Assembly: GCA_964017045.1 (NCBI GenBank)
Contig: OZ024794.1
Location: 7,600,329 to 7,664,328, forward strand
Length of the DNA stretch: 64,000 nucleotides
Origin: Omphiscola glabra
Taxonomy: Eukaryota; Mollusca; Gastropoda; Lymnaeidae
Direction: 5' to 3'
The translations under genes and the position numbers were made by a program. The notes below the pieces were generated by a model. It saw only the letters and a program-made list of their open reading frames with translations. It was not told the origin of the DNA and ran no database searches. Positions 44,596 through 57,343 of this stretch are shown piece after piece. Position 1 is the first letter of the stretch, and each line of letters starts with the position of its first letter.

Positions 44596-47500
44596 ATGGC
44601 TGACAGCGATGAAGATCGCATCCCCTCCCCTCCAGCAAATGGAACAGATTCTAACGGTCCCAGGATCGTAACCATAACAAAAACTTCGACAGGTTTTGGA
44701 TTTAACGTCAGAGGCCAAATCAGTGAAGGTGGTGTTCTCAAATCTATAAATGGAGTTTTGTATGCACCCCTCCAACATGTCAGTGCTGTGCTGGAAGGGG
44801 GCGCTGCCCAGAAAGCTGGTATTCGCAAAGGCGATCGTATTCTTGAAGTGTAAGTAACTGCAGCTTTTAAGGTTGATCACACTGATCAATAAACGTTTCG
44901 TCCAAATCACAACTTACAGGGATAAAAAATTCTTTTAAAACACATTTTCTGCTATGCATTTCAGTCGTCACTGTTAATATGCAGCTGTTATTGTTATCAT
45001 TGTTAATAGTTGATCATTGATTATGTTAGTTTAAGTGATAATGTTGTTGTTAGAGTGAGTGTGACTATCATCTGCTATCAATCATTTAGTCTATTTAATA
45101 TGCCATGGCCATATAATACATGTCTATACACATGGCTGCACCTATTGGTACCCGGGTACCAGAAGTGAGAGGTTGGGATTAAAAAAACTATTTAAAATAT
45201 TATTGTTTGGTTTGTGAGACAAAATGAGGTATCAAATGAAAGATAATTGAATGGACTAGTGTGTAATCTTGATTCTTCAGATTTACTAAAATAAACTACT
45301 ACAAATGACATCCGAATAACATTAGTCAAAATGGACCCGGACACGCAGCGCCGCCATTCGCACCTGGGTACCATTAGACTCAAAGCTATTCGGATGTCAT
45401 TTATAGTAGTTTATTTTAGTTTTAGTAAAACTGAAGAATTAAGATTACAAACGTATAAGACATTCAATTATCTTTCATTTGATACCTCATTTGGTCTTAC
45501 AAACCCAACAATAATATTTTAAATCGTTTTTTAATCTCAACCTCTCAATTCTGGTACCCGGGTACCAATAGCCACTTCGTATATAATAATAAATTAACTA
45601 TGCTAATTTAAAGGTCTATATTTAAATTTAAAATACTAACACATCACAGTGAGTTAGTAAGTTAGTACACTGATTATTGGTAGTAACAATAATGTCCATT
45701 CATTGTCCTTGTAGGGAGTTCACAGACTCATAGGTAAATTCAAACATATCCGAAAATTGTGAGCGTAGGACAATTTCACTTTCAAGAAAATGTGTTAAAA
45801 TTTATTTTTTGTCAGGGTGAGGTGAGACCACTCATGCCAAAAACCCAAGCTACTAACACCTTTTACTGAAAATCCAGAATAATATTCCATAATAACTCAT
45901 TAAAAAAACAAAATCAAATACTTGATAGCACCAGTACATATTTTTAAAATGAATGTTATGATTCTTCAAGATTTGACTAAATCTAACATGTCATATGATT
46001 AGACACACAAAGCCTTTACTTATTTTATACATTATACAAGGGATCTCAAGCTCAAATGTCTCTGAGCTCTAGAAGTGGACTTTTAAAGTAACCAGAGGGC
46101 CTCAAAATCAGATTTTTTAAAAAGTAAATAAACAATATAATAAGAACATAGTGATGTACAAATTTTATTTAATCCATTTATTAAAAAAATGTGTAATGTG
46201 GATGTAATTATCATATAAGTTTAATTTTTTGGTCAGTTTTTGTTCAAATTACATGGTAGCATTTTGCTGTTGAGGATTTTTTGAAGGCTCATTGTGTGAA
46301 AATGGCTTAGTTTCCTTGCATGGCATTGGGGTTGGTTAGACTGTCCATGTTTCACATGCATATCTAAGCGTTGGGAGCACAGCTGACCTATATACCCTTT
46401 TTTGGTTTGGGTGCTGACACCTCTCCTTGTCTATACATTCTTAGATATTTTCCAAATGTAATGCAGGCTTTTGCATTTTGAAAGTTCACCTCATCATCGT
46501 CCTCTTTGTGTTAATGGTAAGACCAAAGTTTGTGCAGACATCCGAGAATTTTGCAACACTGCATGGCATATTGGCCTCTGGTTCAGTGTTAAGGGCACAG
46601 TCATCGCCATACAGAAAGTCCCTGATGATGTCTGTCTTGGGACTTTGGATTTAGCGTTTACTTGCCTCAGGGTAAAAACTTTACCATTAGTTCTTCAGCT
46701 GATGCCAATTCCAATGTCTCCATAGGTGAAAGCATCAGACAGCATGGCAGAAAATATGATGCTGAAAAGTGTTGGTGCCATGATGCGACCTTGTTTTTAC
46801 ACCATTAGACACAGGGAATGGTTGAGATATCACTCCATTTTCCCGGACCCTAGCCTGCATAGTATCACTGAGATGAATATTTTGGGGCATTCATATTTAC
46901 CCATGATCTTCCAAAGACCTTCTCTACTAAGTGTCGAAAGCCTTAGTTGGGTCCACATAGGTGGAGAAGAGGTCAACATTTTGCTCCTGACACTTTTCCT
47001 GCAGCTGACTGGCAGCGAACACCATGTCGATAGTTCTTTGCGAAAAACGCATTGACTTTCTGGCAATAGATCCTTCTCAAGTTGCAAATTGAGACTGTTT
47101 AGGAGGATTCCAGCTGGTATCTTGCCTGTAATGGAGAGCAAAGATATGCCACAGTAGTTGTACAGGATTGACGCTTTCCTTCAGATTTGTACAAGTGGAT
47201 GATGGATGCATCCTTAAAATCTTTTTGTATCTTCTTTCTGCCACATAAGAAGGAAGAGCTGGTGAAGCATTTCAGTCAGAGCTGTTCCACCTTTCTTGTA
47301 AATTTCAGCTAGGGTGGAGTCATCACCTGGAGTTTTGCCACTCGAGAGAAGGTATAATACAGCTTGTTGTGTCTCCTTCAGCAAACTCTCTTTTAGTAAT
47401 ATGACTGTAACAACTCTTAAGTTTCTGGGAAAATTTATTTTATACTTTCTTGTGTATTTTTGGGGAAAGCGTGTTTTTTAAAATGTATTATTTAATAATA

Positions 47501-50500
47501 TTTTATTTCGTACTTTTAATCTTAGAAGATGTAATAGGAGATGAGGAAGTGATTTGAAACATATGACTCAAAAAGTGTGCGGCACCCATGAAATGCAAAC
47601 ACGTATTAAGTCAGTCCATGATGACCCTTCAGTGGTAAAAATTTGTTGTCATACTTGATTGAGAACGAGCAACCGAGCATAAGGAAATACTGTAACGTAA
47701 ACCCTATTTTTCTATCACTAACAGTTCCTGAGATATCTACAGAGGTCACTGAAGGGTCCATTGGGTTCATTAATGACCTACTGATCATGAAGGGTTTCAT
47801 TGTCAGGGGACGGGGAAATTATACAAAGTTTCAGTTCATTAGACATCAGGAAGTGGGTAAAAATTGAGATTCCACCACAAAAAAACCCAAAACAAATGGT
47901 CAGAGCAACCTAATAAAAAGTGTATAACAACATGTCTTAATGTGATATAAAATAACATTTTAACATATATTAAGCCAACTAGTTTTGAAAATTGTTTCAT
48001 TCAATTTTTATATATTTCCTGGAGCGCGTGTGGCCACTGAGAAGTGCACAGGCCACATTTCAAGGTCATGTGTATTAAATGATTTATATTTTAAGAAAGA
48101 CCTAGATTCAACTCTTTGCCAGTACCATCCACACTAAATAGACAATACCTGATTTGACTTCTTTGATGTGTTTCTTTGGTACTAAGGGCATTCATCTGCT
48201 AACATTTTTGCTCAGTTAAAGTTATTGTGCGTCTGCATTTTGTGAGTTATATTACTGCCATGATCTGTTACGTTATAGCTATCCCACAGTCTTCTCAACC
48301 ACTCTGTGAGTGATCTAGCAACTGTCTTTGTTTGTACATAAGAGTCAGAATTTTCTCAAGTATCAATGTCTTCGTATAGGAAGATGGTTTTCAGATTTAG
48401 AATTTTGAAGAAGAGAGCAGAAGATGTACCAGCAAACACATCTAATGTTTTTGTTGTTGCATAATAATTACCAGTATATTGTTTGGCTCGATCATCTTTT
48501 TCGTTGGAAGCCGTTCTTATAAAATGCAACACCATTTCTCACTTTGTTTCAAAGAGAAAATGGCTAATTGCACTATTTCCCGACTCAAGTGCCATAATTG
48601 AATGCAAACCAGATCTGGACACAGCATTTTTTAAAGTGGGCTTGTAATTTTGCAGCCATAATATCAAATTGAAATCATTGAAAGGAGCATCAAAAGATCT
48701 GAACATGTCATCCAGTGCTTAACATATCTATTAACACCACAAAGACACTGACATCAAGACAAGACTTCTGCCCCTCTTACTCCTTGTTGCCAGAGACCTG
48801 GCAGCACTTCTTCTTACACAGCGGAGCAACATTTGGCTTGAGTGATGAAGCAACTGGGACCCTCAGTATAGCTTGAAGATTCTCATCAGTAAGTTTGGCC
48901 CTGAACTTTGATTTGCCCTGAACTTTGATTTGTTAAAGTTCATAGTGGAAAAGAGCTTTTCACACAGATAGGTACTACTAAAAAGGCACATGATCCACTT
49001 GAACAACCTGGAAATCTCAGGGAAGGTGGAGGGCAATTCTCTCATAAATTGTCCAAGTTTGTCTGTTTTTCCATTTACCTCCCAGAACTTAACCTTTAGC
49101 TTAGAATTGCACTGAAGATCAATCGGCTCCATTTGAAGCGAAAAAAAAAAGTGGTGGGGGGGGGGGAGCATCTTCCACATTGAAGGAGAAAGGGTCAACA
49201 AAAATTTGAAAAGTTGCTCTGTGTGTTTTGAAGTCTGCAAACCTGTGAGCCTTATCATAGAAAAGGCCTTTTTGAAAAACCCTATTTTGAAAGTGACCAA
49301 GTTGACATGCTTGGAATTTCCCCTCACTCGTCACTCGTACGCACTAGCAACAATTTTAATAGGAATTCTTTGATGCTGTGCTAGATTACGACGATCTACA
49401 CAATTATGGTTGTGCATTACCCACTGACTTTTTAAACTTTTATTTTTTTATATATAATATTTGAAGAGTGTTTTCTCATAACCACATTTTGGCCATGTTT
49501 GTCTCATAAAATGCTATAAAATAAAAACTTTTAGTCTGATTGTAAAACAGTTTTTACCATTATAATCAATGTCCAAACCTATACAAACATAATAAAAATC
49601 AGAATTAGACTAGTCAGTGAGATCCGACTGAAACCATCGTGGAGGATCACATTATAGATATGAGAATGGGGGAATTACATTAACACTGAACTACGCTGTC
49701 AGGTATGGGGCCGCAAAATATCGTCTGGTGGGCCGCAGGTTTGAGACCCCTAATTTAGACTGACATCTGCAGATTTTTCATAATTTGAAAAAGTCTATAT
49801 GTGTGCAATATAATCACAACAAATTTCCATATATTTGGATCAATAAAATCATCTTATCTTATATTTTGCCAATAGTCTTGAAATCTTTAGAAAAATCAAT
49901 ACATTGGGGTCTGTTGTTGAGAAAATAAGTATTTGAATATTTCTCTCCACAAAGAACTTCTAGAATATGATGTCCATAATAACATCTTGTTCAGTTTATT
50001 GTGCAAAAAATACAAGCACCATTCAGCCATCTAGCGACCATTTTATTTTGAAGTTCCCACTCGGTGATTGTGTTACAGTCAAAGATTTCACTGATAACTT
50101 ATTTCCTCTGAAAACCTGATCAATGAAATATATATTGTCCTGATTAATTCTTATCAGTTTGAATGTGTTGTGTTGGGAAATAAAAAAAAATAAGGTTTAA
50201 AGTTCACAAACTCTTTTGGGCTTCACCACAATGTTTTTTTTATTCCAACATACATTTCGATACTTGGTAAGTAATGCTTCTAACTACCAAAAAACACTTT
50301 TTTCTTCTAAAACTGGAATTCCGGCTTTGACCCTAATTTCAAAATTCATTGACAAGATTTATGGTATTTTTGTGTGCTAAGTTATAAGATAAAGTAAACT
50401 TTCAAAACATCACTTGAAGTTGGCAGGGTAAGACAATAAAATCATTCACCATATTTTACGGACTATAAGACGCAACTTAATTTTTAAGCAATTAAAAAAA

Positions 50501-53500
50501 AACCTGTTTACCATTTTTATATTAATTTCAAGTATAAGACGCACCTGAATTGTGGAGGCAATTTTTCGAACAAAAAGTGCGTCTTATACTCCGTAAAATA
50601 CGGTAGTGGTTCCCCTGGTAGGTAAGAACTCATTTGAGATCAGGTCGCAGCCATTATTCCCCTGTACAGGGGATAGTGTTAATGTTAAAGGCAGTGAGGC
50701 AGAGCATAATGAATTGCATTTGAGCTGATATTTTGCTTGTACTTTTTAAAGGAGAAGGGAAATTAAAGTGCATTTGAATTTCATTGATTCATTTTTCACT
50801 ATATGTTTTGAACCATTCTATTATATATTATATATAAATATATATGATTAATTTTGCATTTTTAAAAATTTTTACCAAAGGATTTCAAAGCAAATGTGTC
50901 TTTGTTGATGTTAGAAATGAAAAAAAAAAATCTAACTGGACGTGAAATTACAAAGCCTACTGTTTAAAGTTTAGAAGAAATACTGACTTCTTTATATATC
51001 AATTCTAACAGAAATGGTGTAAATGTTGAAGGAGCTACCCACAAACAGGTTGTGGATTACATTCGTTCTGGTGGAGATTCACTTACACTCACAGGTGAGG
51101 TTTGCTCAGTTCTTACTTTTGAACATTTGTCTAATTTCTTTACTTATTGCATGTATTTAACAATTACTGCAAGCTACTGCTAAGCATATTGTAGGGTAAT
51201 TTGAGAAGCATTATCTTTTGTCATGAGCTTAATCAATATTGATCTGAAAATCCCCTCTCTGGCTCTCTCCTCTGCTACATTTAGTTTAATTTTAGTCTTC
51301 AGATTTTATGTGGACTACTTGTCTCTGACATCAGCAGAGCATATATAGAACACGTCTTCCTCAGATAATTTTTTTATATTCATTATCCTATATAAAGATA
51401 CAAAGACAGATCAATATTGAATCTTATTTATCGTGTCTTTTTTTTCCCTACACATGTAACATATTTATTCAATTCTTTTTTTTATCTACTTCTTTGTCAT
51501 CAGTTATTGATTAGTGGCAAACTATACTATCTCTCACTGTTTATCTTCCCTTTTCAGATATGAAAATTATTATTCTTTAAGTTTCACAAGCTCATTGCAC
51601 GAGAGCTTGAAAGATTATATACGTTTTTAAAATAAGGAAAATTAAATTAATGAATTGATCCTTCCATCAAAGAAATAAGAATTTTATTTTGTGTCCCCTG
51701 TTATAAAAATGTTTGCTAGCTTTTCTCACTCCTTGGAAACCCCTATTTTAAATTTAAAAAATTGGATTTTTCTAATGCAGTATTGATTCAGTAACGTTTA
51801 TGGTCTATAATAACATTTTATAAATATCCCTTTTTTTAAAACAAGTGTCTGTAAATGTTTAATAGGATTAAAATGGAAAATTTGATGAAAAGTGACTACA
51901 AAAATGTTAGCAGCTGAATCCATTATTAGATCTACCAAAGAAGCTTACATTAAATCAGTTTGAGAAAAAATTGCCATGAATTCCTGTAACATATTTTGTC
52001 TTTTTCCTTAACCTTGTGCTCTGTTTTTGTTGGCAAGGTTTTTAAATGTTTATACCTGGTCAAATTTTTTATGATCCAATTATTTAATCAAGATAGGAGT
52101 TTAAAGGAGTACTGAAAGTTGTTGATAAAATGACTAGATGGTCACTGTATTCCTGTGTACTTGTTTCCTCACTTAGTCATCTCAGTGCCTGAGCAGGTGG
52201 CTGAGAAGCTTGAACCAAGTGATGATTCCTCGGGTCCTTCATATATTGATTATTCAGAACGGCGGTCGCTGCCCATATCAATACCTGACTGCAATTATTT
52301 GGACCATTATGGTGATAAGCATGTAGTAAGTTTTAAATGCCTGGTTTTGTTTAGTTTGACATGGATGTTGTGAAAAAGAAAAAAATCACTCTTAAAAATC
52401 CTGATAACTTTATTTTTGTGTAGTGCAGACCTGTTTACTCTCAAACTCTTAAAATCTTACAATATCATCACAAAATCATTCAAGACATTACCTTAATAGT
52501 AAAAAATAAACATACAATATATATATATTTTGTATACACCTCAAAATCGTACATTGTACGCCAAAATCGTAAGAGTAAACAAGTCTGGTAGTGATATCAG
52601 TTTTTGTAGCTTAATAAAGTGAATTATTTGTGCTGATGAATTGAAGCTAAAACATTTGTTCCCCTATAAATGGACAATGCTGTGATTTGCCAGAATGATG
52701 ATTCCGTGCTAATAGGAGTCAAACTTTTTTTTATTAATGCCCCAGTATTGCATATAGTAAGTAATGACTGCGGAATACATTTAAATATATTTACCTATTT
52801 TTATTTCAATGATATACATACTGATGGCATGTCCTCAAAAAGTTTTAATATAGATTCCAACATGTTGTAGATTCAGTAATGTTAATATAAAAAAGCATAA
52901 GCATTTAAGATGTTGAAATCTATTTCTTTACTTTTAGGTTTTTAATGTTTACATGGCTGGCAGGCATTTATGTTCCCGGCGGTACAGAGAATTCGACACT
53001 TTACACAACAACTTAAAAAGAGAATTCCCAGACTTTAACTTCCCGAGATTGCCAGGGAAGAAATTATTTACGTTATCAGAACAACAGTTAGACCAGAGAA
53101 GGCGAGGCTTGGAACAATATCTTGAGAAAGGTTTAGTAGCCACATTTTTAAATTATTTATTTTATTGATAAAAGACGTTGCAAATTGTTTTAAAAATGAA
53201 ATGTAAAACACGTAATTTCCAGAATTATGACACTTTGTATTTTGGTAGAGTTATCCAATTTAGGATTTTTAAAAGGGAATAATGTACCCCCTCTCCTTGT
53301 CTTGTTGAGCTGAATTAGAATTGAATGTGTTTTTTTTACACTGTGGACACGTTTACTTGCCATCTTTGCAGTGACTGTTTTATAGACTCCCCTGGGGGGC
53401 CTCTCAATAGTTTACTTATTCTATCATTCTTTCTCTCTCTTCCTTTCAGTGTGTGCTGTTAGAGTGATAGGAGAGAGTGAAACAATGCAGGAATTTTTAG

Positions 53501-56500
53501 CCGCTGGAGATTTAGATGAGGTAGGGGTAGGTTGCCTTCTTCTTATACTAGAAAAGTATATTTAGAAAGGAGTTTCAAAAAAGTCATTATTGGTGTAGCT
53601 GTAACAATTAAATAGCGTGTGATATTTAAAATATTTTATGAATATTCTCTAATTAGAACTATGTTTTTTATAACCTTACCAGGAGGAGGGTACCAGTGAG
53701 GTGGAATTAAAAGTTATGTTACCAGATAAAAGTTTGTGCATTGTAACTATATGCAGGTCAGATAACACAGATACAGTATACAAGGTAGGTTTTTAACTGT
53801 TGAAAAGTTAGGCCTTAAAAATAACATTTCAAAATAAGTTCAGAGTTTTAGTTGTTTTTTTTTTTTTTTTACACAATGGGTTTTCAAATAAAATTAATGA
53901 AATATGTGAGTCAAGATGTATTAAATGTGTCAATCTTTTTTTTAAATCTTTAAATTTTTAAGGCTGTTGTAGCAAAACTTCACTTTGAAGAAGCTTCAGC
54001 TTACTTTTATGTGTTTGAAACTGTGGAGTATGGCTTTGGTAAGTGTGTTAACACAGTGCAGTTAAAAATAAGTTTTAAACAATATACCTTGTTATAATTC
54101 TCTTATTATTTAAGACCTAAAAAAAAAAAAAAGTTATTCGTACCATTGGGTATTATTATTTTGTTATAAACTAACCTAAGTTTGATTGCAAGTTATAATC
54201 ATATTTCATCCAGTAATCACCAGATTTCCTTTGAGCTTCATTAGATGAGACAGTAAATGTTTTGTTCAAATATTTGAAAACATTTGTTACTGATTGTAAT
54301 GTTTAGAGATCAAGATACGTTCATAACAAACACTTCCATATGTTTTCTATGTTCTCAACAAGCTTTGTCCATTGTTTTCAGAGCGTAAGCTGCTGCCACA
54401 GGAGCTTCCTCACAACATTTATATCCAGAACTACAGTACAGCAACAGCCACATGTATCTTGCTCAAAAAATGGCTTTTCACTATATCCAGGGAAATGACA
54501 CTCACAGCTAATGCCTCTGCTTTGAAATTTCTGTTTTGGCAGGTAATTCAAAAGCCTAGCGCTTCTTCCATGTATGTGAACGGTAATATTATTTAAACTG
54601 TGTTGGGTACTATGGAAAACCTTTAAAACCATTATCATTTTCTTGTTGAAAATTATCATTTTCTTGTTGAAAATGAATGTATTGGTTGTCCTGATTTTCC
54701 ACAGATTTATATTTTATTTTGATATTGTTGCAACTAGAACCTTGTTTACAATAAATGTTACTCAATAATTCAAATAATTTTATATTAGAATTAGAAAAAA
54801 CCTTCTATAGTTGAATGATATGCAGTTATCTTCGGTTGCTTAATACTCATTATTACACAGATTTGATACACTGTCTTATGCCATACTTAGTATTAGTACT
54901 CCTGTTCAATTGATACAGAGGGTCTCTGCATAACAACCTAATCCGTTATGGACCAGCCGTTTGTTTTGTTGATCATGCTTTCCCATTATAAAAATTGTTA
55001 TTCGTTACGACGCAAAAAAAAAAAGAAGAAAAAAAAGAAGTTTGAAATAGTTTTTTTTTAAATATTAAAAAAAGCAAAAAACAACAACAGGCACTGACCC
55101 ATTATTACCATGCTGGGGAGTCAGACACTGACCCATTATTACCATGCTGGGGAGACAGACACTGACCCATTATTACCATGCTGGGGAGTCAGACACTGAC
55201 CCATTATTACCATGCTGGGGAGACAGACACTGACCCATTATTACCATGCTGGGGGAGTCAGATAAGGGATAAGAAGGAGGAGGATGGCAGCTTTGAAAAA
55301 AAATTAATACAACATAAACATACCAACAAGCATGCAAACACACAACCACACACACAAAAATAAGACAAAAAACACAAGAATGCCACTGACTCCTGTTCCC
55401 CTTCAGAATTGCTCAGAGTGATACCATTTGTATACTAGCATGTTGTATTTTGTCAATTTTTTCCGCACGGGCAAATGCTGGCACAGTTTATAATGAGAGT
55501 TGCTTTTCACTATGCGAGTCATTTTTGGGTGAACGCCCATGTTCGTTATGCGGGGACACACTGTCTTGAAACATAACTAATGAATAAACTTGAAATGTTT
55601 CTGTACTATTTTGCTTGATTATGTTTCAGGCAGTTGATGATGTTAATAAAGGCTTTGTCAAGACAGGGGACAAACTTTACGATCTTAAGGCTCTCAGAGA
55701 GACAGAGAATGCTTTAGAGGTGAGACTTGTTACAGACATAGAAAAATAAATAGTTAAGTTTATATTACAATGGTCCATTTATTTGTAAGACAATTATTGA
55801 TTGTTCCTGAACACAGGACATTTTTAAATTCTACCATAAGACAGTTATTATAATTCATAGAATGAAGCAGGAAGTTATAAAACATTCCCCCCACACCCCG
55901 ATGTTCCACTCACAATGACACACTAAAAATCAACCCTAAAACTTACAAACACCCCCCCCCCCCCCCCCCCCCCCCCCCCCACCCTTTTTTTTTTTTCTTC
56001 TCTTTTTTTCTTTCCCTTCCTGAAATGTTTCAAGTATAGGAGAATAGGGAATTTTAAAATATTATTTTTAAAATAATGGTCATTAGGTTTCGTTATGAAA
56101 ATTTTAACCTTCAATAAAATTGCAATATTCATATTTATGAAAACATCAGATTGTCTGAATAGATCTGTAAAATGTCTCCGGTCTTTTGTCTGGGGCATGA
56201 AAACCAGAAAAGACAATTATTTTTAAAAGGGCTACTTTAATATGAAATTGTTTACTTTGAAGTATTTGAAGGCAGTGCGGCATCTTGAAGGCTACTCAGA
56301 GGTGGTATTTCCCCACTGTGCTTGCGACTCCAGGCGGGATGGGCATGTTGCTGCTATTATTGGGCTTGAGGCCTTCAAACTCCAGGCTTGTAAAGATGAT
56401 GGAACTCCTGAGGTGATATGTTTAAATAAATCCTTAAGTGCTCTGTAATATTTAAAAGCCAGGTCCAAGACTAAACTTATAAAAAACATAAAAGTGCAAC

Positions 56501-57343
56501 AAAAGTAAAGTGCACTTTTGTAGTTTGTTTCTTTTTCATTACCTTCATATTGGTTGATTTACCTAGGATTGTTTTTGGTCTGTTCATGTTCAAAATAATT
56601 TTGTATTTTCAACACTTCTTTTTGGTTCATGTTTCCAAAAATTGTTGTTTCAGTCTCAGGTGATTGAATTTAATTGGAAAGATGTCAAATCTTATGAGGT
56701 GGATGAGGAGGGAATGTCTTTCAACTTTGAATACAACAGACAAGGAAAGAAACCCAGACTAGTCAAGATTTTTACTCCTTATGTAAGACTGATTGATTTC
56801 TGTATTTGTCAAGCTTGGAATTGGGGCAATCTATTTGCTATTGCAATAATTCTGTTGCAATAGACAATAATTAGCTTACTATTCCTTTGAAAATATATGT
56901 TTTAAATGAGTTAATACACATCTATATTTTTAAACTGAATATTTTGTATGAGTAAATGTTGGTTAAGAAAATATAATTTACTATCTTCTATCTTTTTGTT
57001 TCACAAATACAAATAAAAATAATATTCACTGCAAAGATAATGAACTATCAGCTAGTACTTATTAAAGGAGCCAATATCTCTGTGACTAAACATATTTTAA
57101 TGTGAAGACCTCTCAAGACATCTTTTAATATTTGTTTTCTTTTGGTCTTTGAATTGTTTTTTGTTGCAAAGTGCATTATTTAAGGTATAGCTTCCAGGTA
57201 TTGCTGAGGCTTTGACAGATGTTAATTCTTGCAATCCACTAAAGCTTTATGTTATGAGCTAATGATGTTGTTTCATATTTCAGTTTTACTACATGAATGA
57301 CTGCTTTGATAGAATATATGATGAGCTGCAATGGGACACGTAA
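44596..57343 (+). CDS. SNX27: Sorting nexin-27
   Basis: Twelve coding exons with GT-AG borders and unbroken phase: 44596-44849, 51012-51094, 52177-52325, 52938-53130, 53450-53520, 53683-53784, 53963-54038, 54382-54542, 55630-55719, 56263-56412, 56654-56782 and 57284-57343, giving 505 residues. Residues about 24-113 are the PDZ domain ([47 protein letters not shown]). Then comes PX ([37 protein letters not shown]), then the three-lobed FERM-like region ([52 protein letters not shown]). SNX27 sits on early endosomes, binds PDZ-ligand cargo and links it to retromer for return to the plasma membrane. It ends LQWDT, about 30 residues before the human C terminus. AATAAA is at 57870-57875. Intron 1 (6.2 kb) holds three transposon relics. 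Confidence 0.97.
45131..45585. repeat. Long foldback element with GGTACCCGGGTACC ends
   Basis: The left arm (45147-45319) and right arm (45388-45566) are inverted copies of each other around a 68-bp loop containing ATGGACCCGGACACGCAGCG. Each arm starts with the 14-bp palindrome GGTACCCGGGTACC. It is homologous to the one-arm copy at 15355-15612 and lies in SNX27 intron 1. Confidence 0.9.
46264..47400 (-). mobile_element. LINE reverse-transcriptase fragment
   Basis: On the minus strand 47141-46830 reads [35 protein letters not shown] and [16 protein letters not shown]. These are RT motifs 2-3 of a non-LTR retrotransposon (usual form: LLPESQCGFRKGRST..D..F). Further down in broken frames are NGVK...APTLFS near 46790 and LRYACETW near 46350. 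Many stops and shifts; dead. It lies inside the hAT element and SNX27 intron 1. Confidence 0.8.
48863..49327 (-). pseudogene. hAT transposase C-terminal remnant (GTF2IRD2-like)
   Basis: A 154-codon open frame with [40 protein letters not shown], and the dimerisation block [20 protein letters not shown]. It matches the hAT transposase tail domesticated in vertebrate GTF2IRD2 and found in Charlie8-type elements. No catalytic domain in frame, so it is a remnant. Sequence at 48050-48720 on the same strand may be further coding debris, but I could not assign it. Confidence 0.78.
49754..50447. other. SNX27 intron 1, nothing recognised
   Basis: AT-rich intronic sequence between transposon copies. 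Confidence 0.4.
50448..50604. mobile_element. MITE with long hairpin-forming ends, copy 2
   Basis: ACCATATTTTACGGACTATA then AGACGCAA, and inverted ACCGTATTTTACGGAGTATA then AGACGCAC. Its interior TTAATTTC(A/G)AGTATAAGAC then GCACCTGAAT matches copy 1 at 27779-27920. Confidence 0.78.
51095..52176. other. SNX27 intron 2, nothing recognised
   Basis: AT-rich intron with no inverted ends, tandem arrays or ORF of note. Confidence 0.4.
52426..52587. mobile_element. Terminal-inverted-repeat MITE (162 bp) in SNX27 intron 3
   Basis: The ends are CAGACCTGTTTACTCTCAAA and, inverted, CAGACTTGTTTACTCTTACG. GTAGTG directly flanks both sides (52420-52425 and 52588-52593). An internal AAAATCGTA motif repeats. 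Confidence 0.75.
54916..55563. mobile_element. Terminal-inverted-repeat element with internal minisatellite, SNX27 intron 8
   Basis: The left end CAGAGGGTCTCTGCATAACA pairs with the inverse of the right end, CAGTGTGTCCCCGCATAACG. Subterminal GTTATG and CGTTACGACGC motifs recur. No transposase. The flanks give no convincing target duplication. Confidence 0.6.
55092..55262. repeat. 34-bp minisatellite, five units
   Basis: ACTGACCCATTATTACCATG then CTGGGGAG(T/A)CAGAC repeats five times, alternating GTCAGAC and GACAGAC endings. The strict alternation implies growth as a 68-bp dimer. It lies inside the element at 54916-55563. Confidence 0.93.
55952..55980. repeat. Poly-C run (29 bases) followed by T-rich tract
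   Basis: An uninterrupted C tract, then ACCC and about 50 bases of pyrimidine-rich sequence, in SNX27 intron 9. Length may be unreliable in the assembly. Confidence 0.95.

Larger units (their letters stand above)
46037..49753 (-). mobile_element. Large decayed hAT element (Charlie/GTF2IRD2-like)
   Basis: The left end CAAGGGATCTCAAGCTCA and the inverse of the right end, TTAGGGGTCTCAAACCTG, are similar, with GGGCCGCAGG and GGGGCCGC typical of the family just inside the right end. It contains a minus-strand transposase C terminus (48863-49327) and an inserted LINE fragment (46264-47400). No clean target duplication. Confidence 0.55.

Noticed and set aside
55923..56216. Minus ORF with poly-Gly stretch
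   Set aside because: It is driven by the poly-C tract and lies in an SNX27 intron with no motif.
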